From Sphingomonadales bacterium (lineage in GTDB: Bacteria; Pseudomonadota; Alphaproteobacteria; Sphingomonadales; Sphingomonadaceae), in assembly GCA_004292705.1 (NCBI GenBank), contig RDXA01000435.1, forward strand, positions 1-7,804: 7,804 nt of DNA. Reading direction: 5' to 3'. The notes beneath the pieces were generated by a model. That model was not told the origin of the DNA. It made no database searches and saw only the letters and a list, made by a program, of their open reading frames with translations. Position numbers and translations under genes: made by a program. This document shows, piece by piece, positions 1 to 6,030 of the stretch (positions are counted from its first letter, which is position 1; each line of letters begins with the position of its first letter).

Positions 1-968
1 TCCTTGGCCTTGTCGATGCGCTCCACGCCCACCTCCCGCTCGCCGAACCCGAATGGTCGATCGAGCTCGATCCGCGCAGCCTCACAGCCGATTGGAGCGG
101 GGCGCTTGGCAGCGTGGGCGTCACCCGGGCAAGCATGGGCGTGCAGACCTTCGCGGCGCATTGCCAGAAGGCGATCGGGCGCGAGCAATCGCTGACCATG
201 ATCTGCCGCAGCACCGACTGGCTGAGGAAAGGCGGGGTCACCTCATTGAACTTCGACCTCATGTATGGCCTCCCCCACCAGAGCGAGGCCGATCTTGAAG
301 ACAGCCTCGAGATGACCCGCAAACTGGGCGCGGACCGGATTGCGGTGTTCGGCTATGCCCACGTGCCTCACCTCGTGCCGCGCCAGACGATGATCCGCGA
401 GGGCGATCTGCCCGGCGCCGCCGCGCGTTTCACCATGGCGAGCGAGGCGCACCGCATCCTCACCGCGGGCGGCTATCAGGCGATCGGCTTCGATCACTTC
501 GCGCGGCCCGATGATCCGATGGCGCGCGTGACCCGCAACCGCACGCTGCGGCGCAATTTCCAGGGCTTCACCGATGATCAGTCCGACGTGTTGATCGGTC
601 TCGGGGCGACAGCGATCAGCGGCTTTCCGGGCCTCCTCGCCCAGAACGAGAAGCACACCGGGCGCTATCGCCAGCTTTCGGGCGAGGGGCGGCTATCGGC
701 ATGTCATGGCATTGCCCGCTCGGCGGAAGACCAGCGCCGCGGCGCGGTGATCGAGGCGCTGCTGTGCCGGGGCGAGGCCGTATTGGCCCCTGACCTGCTG
801 GCGGAAGTGCGCGATCATCTCGCTCCCTTCGTGGTCGCCGGGCTGGCCGAGCTGACCGGCGAACGGCTCGGCATCCGGATGGAAGGCCTGCCCTATGCCC
901 GCGTGATCGCGGCCCTGTTCGACAGCTACCGCGCGCTCACGCCCCGCACGTTCAGTTCGGCAATCTGA
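1..968 (+). CDS. hemN: Oxygen-independent coproporphyrinogen III oxidase, 5'-truncated by window edge
   Basis: A radical-SAM enzyme that converts coproporphyrinogen III to protoporphyrinogen IX without oxygen, in cytoplasmic heme synthesis. The reading frame enters at base 3 and gives 321 visible residues against about 457 in E. coli HemN, so roughly the first 130, including the CxxxCxxC cluster motif, lie upstream. Diagnostic stretches are SIELDP, SMGVQTF, NFDLMYGLP, GFDHFARPDDPMA and RNFQGFTDD. Counting from base 3, E21, Q48, R60 and D85 have the same spacing as the SAM-contacting E145, Q172, R184 and D209 that I recall for E. coli HemN. The DHFARPDD and NFQG signatures separate it from HemW, the HemN-like heme chaperone. 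An apparent start at 114 is internal to the conserved domain and is not the true start. It ends with TGA at 966-968, convergent with the next gene. Family assignment is very secure. Confidence 0.96.
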   Translation, partial: LGLVDALHAHLPLAEPEWSIELDPRSLTADWSGALGSVGVTRASMGVQTFAAHCQKAIGREQSLTMICRSTDWLRKGGVTSLNFDLMYGLPHQSEADLEDSLEMTRKLGADRIAVFGYAHVPHLVPRQTMIREGDLPGAAARFTMASEAHRILTAGGYQAIGFDHFARPDDPMARVTRNRTLRRNFQGFTDDQSDVLIGLGATAISGFPGLLAQNEKHTGRYRQLSGEGRLSACHGIARSAEDQRRGAVIEALLCRGEAVLAPDLLAEVRDHLAPFVVAGLAELTGERLGIRMEGLPYARVIAALFDSYRALTPRTFSSAI

Positions 969-977
969 GCCCGCCGG

Positions 978-1010
978 GGAGGCTTGCCAAGCCGCCCGCT
1001 GGCAGGCCGG
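978..1010. terminator. Weak hairpin between convergent hemN and lipoprotein genes
   Basis: Only 42 bases separate the two converging stop codons. GGCTT (981-985) and AAGCC (989-993) form a 5-bp stem with a 3-base loop. Neither strand shows a T-tract after it. It is a plausible but weak bidirectional terminator, proposed mainly because of its position. Confidence 0.25.
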
Positions 1011-1895
1011 TCAGCCCGTAACGGCGAGCATCACCTTGGCCGATGCGCCTGACAGCGCACCCGGCTCGGCGGGCAGTTTCGCGGGACGTGCCGCGCCGGG
1101 ATAGGCCTGCTTGAGCAACGCCAGCGCTTCGCCCATACGGGCGTGGGCGGCCGGGTTTTCAGCCTTGATCGCCGCGCCCGAGGCCGCGAAGCTGCTGGCG
1201 GCGACCTGCGCGAAGCCATAGCCGTCGAGATAAGGCTCGTAACGGTCATCCTTGGCGATCATGCGATACATCGCGCTCGCCCGCTCGATCTGGTCGGCGA
1301 TCACGCCAGTGGCAACCTTGGCGGCGCTGGCATCGGACTTCGGAGCCTTTTGCGCGGCACTGCGCAGTGCGGCAATGATCGCGTCATAGGCCTTGGTGAC
1401 CTCGGCCACACTCTTGCCCTCCGATGCGGCGACCGAAGCGGCGGTGAGCAGCGGCTTGAAGTCCTTGACCCCGAGGGTGGCGAAGGCCGGGTCCATATCG
1501 ACCAGCACTTCGCTGACCGGGTGAGCGAACATTTCGGCTGCGGCGTCCTTCTTGCCGGCGGCATAGGCGTCACGGGCGGCGATCACGTGGGCCTCGGTGA
1601 CGGCGAGCGCGATGCCATAGGCGACCGGATCGCTGGCCGCATCGCCGACCGCAACGCCGCCCTCGCCTTCGCCGCCGGCCGCCTCGCCGCCCCCGCCTTC
1701 GCCTGCGCCTGCGCCTGCGCCTTCACCCCCAGCGCCGCCTTCGCCCTCGCCAGCGGTGGCGGCGGCGCCGGGCGCGGCCCCGGCCTCACCTGCTGCACCC
1801 TCACCACCTGCTTCGCCGCCGCAGGCTGCGAGCAGCCCCCCGGCGAGCGCGGTGCCGAGCCCAAGCTGGGTCCAGAGCTTGAGGGTGCTGTTCAT
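1011..1895 (-). CDS. Uncharacterised lipoprotein with Gly/Ala/Glu-rich linker and helical C-terminal domain
   Basis: Function not recognised. The 294-residue product starts with a short n-region, a hydrophobic stretch and the lipobox LAAC, placing the lipidated cysteine at C25, the only cysteine. With no aspartate after it, outer-membrane attachment facing the periplasm is the likely outcome. Residues 26 to about 83 are almost only G, A and E, a flexible acidic spacer. Residues ~84-294 are alanine-rich and look all-helical, with distinctive segments TEAHVIAARDAY (100-111), FAHPVSEVLVDMDP (123-136) and YRMIAKDDRYEPYLDGYG (210-227). Histidines at 103 and 125 with nearby acids could bind metal, but this is a guess. 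The ATG at 1893-1895 (minus) is preceded by AAGGA with 9-base spacing. The gene is divergent from the DUF1826 gene and shares its upstream region. A helical-bundle periplasmic binding protein is one possibility. Confidence 0.85.
   Translation of the reverse strand: MNSTLKLWTQLGLGTALAGGLLAACGGEAGGEGAAGEAGAAPGAAATAGEGEGGAGGEGAGAGAGEGGGGEAAGGEGEGGVAVGDAASDPVAYGIALAVTEAHVIAARDAYAAGKKDAAAEMFAHPVSEVLVDMDPAFATLGVKDFKPLLTAASVAASEGKSVAEVTKAYDAIIAALRSAAQKAPKSDASAAKVATGVIADQIERASAMYRMIAKDDRYEPYLDGYGFAQVAASSFAASGAAIKAENPAAHARMGEALALLKQAYPGAARPAKLPAEPGALSGASAKVMLAVTG
1701..1721. repeat. GCCTGC hexamer tandem repeat, 3.5 copies, inside the lipoprotein linker
   Basis: Three and a half perfect tandem copies of GCCTGC lie within the lipoprotein gene and encode alternating Gly-Ala on the minus strand. 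The unit length is a multiple of three, so copy-number changes would alter linker length without shifting the frame. The surrounding 1640-1830 is low-complexity GC-rich sequence of related triplets. Confidence 0.7.
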
Positions 1896-1989
1896 GGGGT
1901 TCTGTCCTTCAAAGGCGGAGAATAATGCCGGGCCTCATGGCGCAGATGATAATCGCTCGCAAGAGGCTTTCGTTCCAGCGCGCACTTGC

Positions 1990-2042
1990 GTCAGACAGAG
2001 GGAACGACTAGCAGATGTTACAACATCACATAAATGTCTGAC
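1990..2042. repeat. 8-bp perfect inverted repeat bracketing the Zur-like site
   Basis: GTCAGACA (1990-1997) is the exact reverse complement of TGTCTGAC (2035-2042), with 37 bases between. The arms enclose the Zur-like box but are not centred on it (repeat centre 2016, box centre 2023). An 8-bp match in a region of this size has an appreciable chance of arising at random, roughly one in five by my estimate. Confidence 0.5.
2016..2030 (+). promoter_or_regulatory. Candidate Zur (zinc uptake regulator) operator
   Basis: The 15-mer TGTTACAACATCACA matches the gammaproteobacterial-type Zur core TGTTATAATATAACA at 12 of 15 positions. It is flanked by A on the left and T on the right, giving ATGT...ACAT ends. 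It sits 31 bp before the DUF1826 start and overlaps the probable promoter, where a repressor would act. As I recall from comparative genomics, DUF1826 genes occur in zinc/COG0523 clusters under Zur control. The internal half-site symmetry is imperfect (TGTTAC against TGTGAT), so this remains a candidate. Confidence 0.45.
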
Positions 2043-2061
2043 TTGGGGGGGATGACCGTCC

Positions 2062-2718
2062 ATGACAACACTGCTTTCAAGGCTGTCCCGCATCGCCGCA
2101 GCCCCCGAGGTGCTCGGCGCGATCCAAGACGACGACTGCAATCTCGCGATCTGGCAGCGCGTGCCCTTCGCCAACTTCGTGCCGCTGGTCGAAGGCGACC
2201 CGCAAGATCTGCGCTTCACCTGTGATGTCGCAACCCTGCCCGCCCTGCTGGCCAAAGGGTTGGCGCATGGCGGCTATGGCGGCGATGCGGCGCTGCACCG
2301 GGCGCTGATCGATGATGCAGCGCAACTTGCTCGCCTGTTCTGCGCGGCGATGGGCCTCGTGACCTTCGAACTGCGGCTTGAGGTGGTGCGCACGGATTCG
2401 TGCCGCAAGTTCCACGCCGACTATGTGAGCGCCCGGCTGATCACCACCTATGTCGGCGAAGGCACCGACTGGCTCGACGACGCCGATGCGCAGCGCGTCG
2501 CCGCCGGGGCTGCACCCCTTCGCCTCAACCGCCTCAGCCCCTTTGATGTCGGCTTGTTCAAGGGCAAGCTCGCCACGGATCGTCCCGCGATCCATCGTTC
2601 GCCGCCAATCGCCGAGACTGTCGGCGACGCGCGGCTGCTGCTGGTTCTCAACCCCGACACCCGGCGGCCTGTCGATGGCGCACAATCGCCCCTTCCGCCG
2701 CATCATCATCTGTCCTAA
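2062..2718 (+). CDS. DUF1826 domain protein, putative zinc-linked metalloprotein
   Basis: A 218-residue cytoplasmic protein without signal peptide, recognised as DUF1826 from CRKFHADYVSARLITTY (114-130), the GEGTDWLDD segment (132-140), FDVGLFKG (161-168) and AIHRSPP (176-182) followed by RLLLVLN (191-197). The biochemical role is unknown. The order H118-x-D120, H178, R191, with 60 residues between the histidines and an arginine 13 after the second, resembles the Fe(II)/2-oxoglutarate oxygenase facial triad plus co-substrate arginine; this is inference. The start is ATG 2062, the only in-frame ATG near a G-rich ribosome site (2045-2051); ATG 2052 is out of frame. The tail after residue 197 is atypical and ends PPHHHLS. 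DUF1826 has, as I recall, been tied to COG0523 metallochaperones and Zur regulons, which fits the operator candidate upstream. No COG0523 GTPase is in the window. Confidence 0.88.
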   Translation: MTTLLSRLSRIAAAPEVLGAIQDDDCNLAIWQRVPFANFVPLVEGDPQDLRFTCDVATLPALLAKGLAHGGYGGDAALHRALIDDAAQLARLFCAAMGLVTFELRLEVVRTDSCRKFHADYVSARLITTYVGEGTDWLDDADAQRVAAGAAPLRLNRLSPFDVGLFKGKLATDRPAIHRSPPIAETVGDARLLLVLNPDTRRPVDGAQSPLPPHHHLS

Positions 2719-2730
2719 CAGCGCCACTCC

Positions 2731-2744
2731 GCCCGTTCACGGGC
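2731..2744 (+). terminator. Short hairpin after DUF1826
   Basis: GCCCG and CGGGC pair around a TTCA loop, starting 12 bases after the DUF1826 stop. The 14-mer is nearly palindromic, so it would fold on either strand. There is no T-tract, so it would be a weak or factor-assisted terminator at best. Confidence 0.3.
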
Positions 2745-2762
2745 CAAGCCATGTCCGCTGTC

Positions 2763-2781
2763 TGTCCGTATCAACCGGACA
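2763..2781 (+). other. Hairpin in the leader of the S46 peptidase gene
   Basis: TGTCCG (2763-2768) and CGGACA (2776-2781) form a perfect 6-bp stem with a 7-base loop, 12 bases before the ribosome site of the peptidase gene. A second TGTCCG copy at 2752-2757 could pair with the same right arm, giving two exclusive folds. It may be part of a terminator for DUF1826 or a leader structure; nothing in the sequence decides between these. Confidence 0.25.
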
Positions 2782-2793
2782 CGGCGCAAGACC

Positions 2794-2799
2794 AAGGGG
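2794..2799 (+). promoter_or_regulatory. Ribosome binding site deciding the S46 peptidase start
   Basis: AAGGGG ends directly against the in-frame ATG at 2800, which leaves no spacer for that codon. It lies 6 bases before ATG 2806 and 9 before ATG 2809, so initiation at one of these two is more likely than at 2800. Confidence 0.6.
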
Positions 2800-2805
2800 A
2801 TGCAG

Positions 2806-4947
2806 ATGATGAAGAAGTTCCTCCTCGCCGGGGCCAGTGCGGTGATGCTGTCGGCACCGGCAATCGTGCAGGCCGATGAAGGCATGTGGCTGCCGAGCCA
2901 GACCGGCGCGATTGCAGAACAGATGAAGGCCGCCGGGCTCGAACTGGACGCCAAGACCCTTGGCGATCTCCAGCGCCCGCCGCTCACGGCGATTGCCTCG
3001 CTGGGCGGGTGTTCGGCCGCTTTCCTTTCGCCGCAGGGGTTGGTGGCGACGAACCACCACTGCGTTGCAGGCTCGCTCCAGTACAATTCCTCGCCCGAGA
3101 AGGATTACCTGACCAACGGCTTCCTGGCGAAAACGCTGGGCGACGAACTCCCCGCCGCCCCCGGCAGCCGCGTTTACGTGATCGAGGACCTGCGTGATGT
3201 CACAAAGGACATGATGAAGGGTGCCGAGACGCTGGAAGGCCGTGCGCGCTATGATCGCCTGCAAGCCAACCGCACCGCGCTGATCGAGGCGTGCGAAAAG
3301 CAGGCCAACCGCCGCTGCGACGTGCGCGCCTATTTCGGCGGCCAGCAATACTGGCTCCAGCAGCAGCTTGAAATCCAGGACGTGCGGCTTGTCTATGCGC
3401 CCGCTGGCGGGGTGGGCAATTTCGGCGGAGAGAAGGACAACTGGATGTGGCCGCGCCACACCGGCGATTTCTCGTTCTACCGCGCCTATGTTGCACCCGA
3501 TGGCTCCTCGGCGCCGTTCAGCAAGGACAATGTGCCCTTCAAGCCCAAGGCATGGCTCCCCATCGCCAAGGATGGCGTCAAGGATGGCGACTTCATCATG
3601 GTTGCGGGCTTTCCCGGCACCACGGAACGCCTGCGCACCGCCGATGAAGCGCGGTTCTATTACGAGGAGCTCTACCCCTATCAGCAGCGCATGCTGACCG
3701 AATACGGCAATCGCATCGACGAGCTGACCGCGGGCAATCAGGCCGCGACCATCGCCTATGCCGCCACGCTTCAGGGCGTGGAGAACTACGAAAAGAAGAT
3801 TGCCGGCCAGATGGCCGGGGCCGAGGCGATTTCGCTGGTCGGCAAGAAGCAGGCCGAGGAAGCGGGCTTCCGGGCGTGGATCAAGGCCGATCCGAAGCGC
3901 GAAGCGCAGTATGGCGCGGCACTGGCCGAGCTTGACCGGCTCGTGGCCGAGGGCAACGCCGCAGCCCTCGCCGATGCCAAGAAGGGCATGTTGGGCCGCG
4001 GCCAGCTTTATGGCGCCGCGCGCACACTGTACCGCTGGGCCAACGAACAGGCCAAGCCCGACAAGGATCGCGAGCCGGGCTTCCAGGCGCGCGACAAGGC
4101 CTTCATGACGCAAGGGATGCAGCGCATCGAACGCCGTTATGTCGCCGAAATCGATCAGGCCCTGCTGGCAGACGGCATCGCCGAATACCGAACCCTTCCC
4201 GCCGAACAGCGGATCAAGAGCTTCGACGCCTTTATGGAAGGCCGCGACCTCGCCAGCTTCTACGCCGCCACCGAGCTCGGCAACACCGCCAAGCGGATGG
4301 AATGGATGGGCAAATCGGTCGCCGACTTCAAGGCATCGAGCGATCCCTTCATCCAGCTCGCGGTGGCCACCTATGACGAAGCGATGGCCGCCGAAGCTGC
4401 GGACAAGGAACGCTCGGGCCGGGTGCAGAAGGCGCGTTCGACGGTGATGGAAGCGCGCCTCGCCTACGCTGCGTCGCTGGGCAAAACCATGTATCCCGAC
4501 GCCAACGGTTCGCTGCGCTTCACCTATGGCAAGGTGACGGGCAAGGCCGTGGACGGGCAGGCCTGGACTCCGCTCACCACCGCCGAAGGGATCGTGGCCA
4601 AGCACACCGGGCGCGGCGAATTCGATGCGCCCGACACAATGATCGATCTGATCAAGGCCAAGGACTATGGCCGCTGGGCCGCGCCGGAGCTGGGCACCCT
4701 GCCGGTCGACTTCCTCTCGACGGTGGACATCACCAACGGCAACTCGGGCTCCTCGACGCTCAATGCGCGCGGCGAGTTTGTGGGCCTGGCGTTTGACGGC
4801 ACGATCGAAGGCGTGGTCAGCGACTGGATGTATGATCCCAAGATCAACCGCACGATCCACGTCGACAGCCGCTTCATGCTGTGGACGATGGAGAAGGTCG
4901 ACGGTGCGCAGCACCTGCTCAAGGAAATGGGCGTCGCTGCTGAGTGA
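2806..4947 (+). CDS. Secreted S46 family dipeptidyl-peptidase (DPP7/DAP BII type)
   Basis: A serine exopeptidase that releases N-terminal dipeptides, acting in the periplasm or outside the cell. The 713-residue product, normal for S46, has a signal peptide MMKKFLL...VQA cut before D24, leaving the family-typical DEGMWLP start. Numbering from ATG 2806, the catalytic triad is H85 (TNHHC), D221 (PRHTGDFSFYR) and S647 (TNGNSGSS). N212, W213, N327 and D664 match the substrate N-terminus-binding residues I recall for DAP BII. G665, 18 after the serine, is the S1 residue that is Gly in DPP7/DAP BII and Arg in the acid-specific DPP11, so a broad or hydrophobic P1 preference is expected. Two chymotrypsin-like barrel parts (about 24-270 and 560-713) flank a helical insert. 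C69 and C86 bracket the first catalytic loop and may form a disulfide. It appears monocistronic between hairpins. Confidence 0.95.
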   Translation: MMKKFLLAGASAVMLSAPAIVQADEGMWLPSQTGAIAEQMKAAGLELDAKTLGDLQRPPLTAIASLGGCSAAFLSPQGLVATNHHCVAGSLQYNSSPEKDYLTNGFLAKTLGDELPAAPGSRVYVIEDLRDVTKDMMKGAETLEGRARYDRLQANRTALIEACEKQANRRCDVRAYFGGQQYWLQQQLEIQDVRLVYAPAGGVGNFGGEKDNWMWPRHTGDFSFYRAYVAPDGSSAPFSKDNVPFKPKAWLPIAKDGVKDGDFIMVAGFPGTTERLRTADEARFYYEELYPYQQRMLTEYGNRIDELTAGNQAATIAYAATLQGVENYEKKIAGQMAGAEAISLVGKKQAEEAGFRAWIKADPKREAQYGAALAELDRLVAEGNAAALADAKKGMLGRGQLYGAARTLYRWANEQAKPDKDREPGFQARDKAFMTQGMQRIERRYVAEIDQALLADGIAEYRTLPAEQRIKSFDAFMEGRDLASFYAATELGNTAKRMEWMGKSVADFKASSDPFIQLAVATYDEAMAAEAADKERSGRVQKARSTVMEARLAYAASLGKTMYPDANGSLRFTYGKVTGKAVDGQAWTPLTTAEGIVAKHTGRGEFDAPDTMIDLIKAKDYGRWAAPELGTLPVDFLSTVDITNGNSGSSTLNARGEFVGLAFDGTIEGVVSDWMYDPKINRTIHVDSRFMLWTMEKVDGAQHLLKEMGVAAE

Positions 4948-4962
4948 CATCTGAATAAGTAT

Positions 4963-4989
4963 GCGGCGCGTGGGATTTCCGCGCGCCGC
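4963..4989 (+). terminator. Strong GC-rich hairpin after the S46 peptidase
   Basis: GCGGCGCG (4963-4970) and CGCGCCGC (4982-4989) pair perfectly. The stem continues inward through T-G, G-C, G-C and G-T pairs to an ATT loop at 4975-4977, making 12 pairs. It lies 15 bases after the peptidase stop. The following bases (CTGCTACACC) are not T-rich, so it is not a classical intrinsic terminator. It could still end transcription with help, or protect the mRNA end. It separates the peptidase gene from glk. Confidence 0.5.
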
Positions 4990-5029
4990 CTGCTACACCC
5001 CGCGGCGAGGGTCAGTTCAGGGATCAGTC

Positions 5030-5036
5030 GGGGGAG
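5030..5036 (+). promoter_or_regulatory. Ribosome binding site for glucokinase
   Basis: GGGGGAG lies 1 base before the in-frame GTG (5038), 4 before ATG 5041 and 7 before ATG 5044. Spacing favours ATG 5044, with 5041 possible. The GTG is too close. Confidence 0.6.
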
Positions 5037-5043
5037 AGTGATG

Positions 5044-6030
5044 ATGCGCGATCTGGTGGTGGTCGATATCGGCGGCACCCATGCCCGCTTCGCGATTGCC
5101 AGCGTCGGGGCAGACGGGGCGATCAGCCTTGATGATCCCGAAACGCTGCACACCGCCGATCACGCCAGCTTCCAGACCGCGTGGGAAGCCTTTCGGGAGC
5201 GCAAGGGCGGCACTCTGCCGGCCGCTGTCAGCATGGCGATTGCCGGGCCGGTCGGCAGCCCCGGCAACCTCGCGCCCGTGATCCGCTTCACCAACAACCC
5301 CTGGATCATCCGCCCCAAGCTGATCCCGGCCAAGCTGGGGGTGGAGCGCTTCACCCTCGTCAATGATTTTGCCGCGGTGGCCCATGCCGTGGCGCGGGCG
5401 GATGACAGCCAGTTCCTGCACCTTGCTGGCCCCGATGCGCCGCTGGGACGCGAGGGCACGATCAGCGTGATCGGCCCGGGCACCGGCCTTGGCGTGGCGC
5501 ATCTCTATCGTTCGGGCGGCGATTACCGGGTGCAGGCGACCGAGGGCGGGCATATCGACTTCGCCCCGCTCGACAGCATCGAGGACGAGATCCTCGCCCG
5601 CCTGCGCCAGCGCCACATCCGGGTGTCGGTGGAGCGCGTGGTCGCAGGCCCCGCCATCGTCGATATCTACGAAGCCCTCGCCGCGCTGGAAGGGCGCAGC
5701 GTGCCGGAGCAGGATGCCATCACCATCTGGGGCCTCGGCACCAGCGGCGAAGACAGCCTCGCAGCGGCGGCGGTGGATCGGTTCTGCCTCTCACTCGGGT
5801 CGGTCGCGGGCGATCTGGCGCTGGCGCAGGGCGGCTTTGCCGGCGTGGTGATCGCCGGCGGCCTTGGCTACCGTATCCGCGAGACGCTGCTCGCCTCGGG
5901 CTTTGCCGCCAGGTTCAAGGCCAAGGGGCGGTTTGAAAGCCTGATGGCCGCGATCCCCGTGAAGCTGATCGTCCACCCGCAGCCCGGCCTGTTCGGCGCG
6001 GCCGCGGCCTTTGCTTCGGAACACCCGTGA
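5044..6030 (+). CDS. glk: Glucokinase, bacterial Glk family (non-ROK)
   Basis: Phosphorylates glucose with ATP to glucose 6-phosphate in the cytoplasm, feeding Entner-Doudoroff or related glycolysis. The 328-residue product is close to E. coli Glk (321). Numbering from ATG 5044, the phosphate-binding DIGGTHARFA starts at D8, the sugar-binding TNNPW is at 83-87, and the catalytic base is D108 in VNDFAAV with N107 before it. GPGTGLGVAHL spans 144-154. EGGHIDFAP carries E167 and H170, and E197 in VERVVAGPAIVDIY matches the E. coli AERFLSGP glutamate. The adenosine-side AGGLGYRI and the C-terminal HPQPGLFGAAA follow. It lacks the ROK zinc-binding CxCGxxGC motif. It is placed 96 bases after the S46 gene behind a hairpin, so it probably has its own promoter. 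Its stop overlaps the start of the following PEPC-like gene as GTGA, which implies co-translation. Confidence 0.95.
   Translation: MRDLVVVDIGGTHARFAIASVGADGAISLDDPETLHTADHASFQTAWEAFRERKGGTLPAAVSMAIAGPVGSPGNLAPVIRFTNNPWIIRPKLIPAKLGVERFTLVNDFAAVAHAVARADDSQFLHLAGPDAPLGREGTISVIGPGTGLGVAHLYRSGGDYRVQATEGGHIDFAPLDSIEDEILARLRQRHIRVSVERVVAGPAIVDIYEALAALEGRSVPEQDAITIWGLGTSGEDSLAAAAVDRFCLSLGSVAGDLALAQGGFAGVVIAGGLGYRIRETLLASGFAARFKAKGRFESLMAAIPVKLIVHPQPGLFGAAAAFASEHP

Larger units (their letters stand above)
1896..2061. promoter_or_regulatory. Divergent intergenic region, lipoprotein (minus) and DUF1826 (plus)
   Basis: This 166-bp region must hold the promoters of both divergent genes. It is locally AT-richer than the rest of the window, most clearly at 2015-2040. 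It contains a Zur-like pseudopalindrome (2016-2030), an 8-bp inverted repeat (1990-1997 with 2035-2042) and a run of seven G (2045-2051) that probably serves as the Shine-Dalgarno sequence for DUF1826. CATAAA (2029-2034) could be a -10 element for the plus-strand gene, but no good -35 precedes it at 17 bases. I could not define the minus-strand promoter. Confidence 0.5.

Noticed and set aside
114..968. hemN as a short complete gene starting at GTG 114
   Set aside because: The homologous frame continues upstream to the window edge through SIELDP, including a SAM-contact residue, so 114 is internal.
1701..1721. Tandem hexamers as a CRISPR or minisatellite element
   Set aside because: The units are six bases with no spacers and lie inside a coding low-complexity linker.
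1143..1925. A 260-codon plus-strand frame opposite the lipoprotein gene
   Set aside because: The minus-strand frame has a proper ribosome site, signal peptide and lipobox. The plus frame has no supporting motif and runs through the low-complexity linker.
1958..1990. CGCAAG...CTTGCG inverted repeat as an operator
   Set aside because: Only six bases per arm, 21 bases apart, in GC-rich sequence, with no other support.
2034..2225. Short frame overlapping the start of DUF1826 as a leader peptide
   Set aside because: It runs out of frame well into DUF1826, is Arg-rich by frame shift, and its own start lacks a ribosome site.
2077..2727. A 216-codon minus-strand frame opposite DUF1826
   Set aside because: The plus-strand product has clear DUF1826 motifs; the antisense product has none.
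2737..4950. A 737-codon open frame on the minus strand covering the whole S46 peptidase gene
   Set aside because: The plus-strand frame encodes a complete S46 enzyme with signal peptide and triad. The antisense translation has no recognisable domain and is rich in His, Arg and Gly, as expected from GC-rich codon bias that removes stops from one antisense frame.
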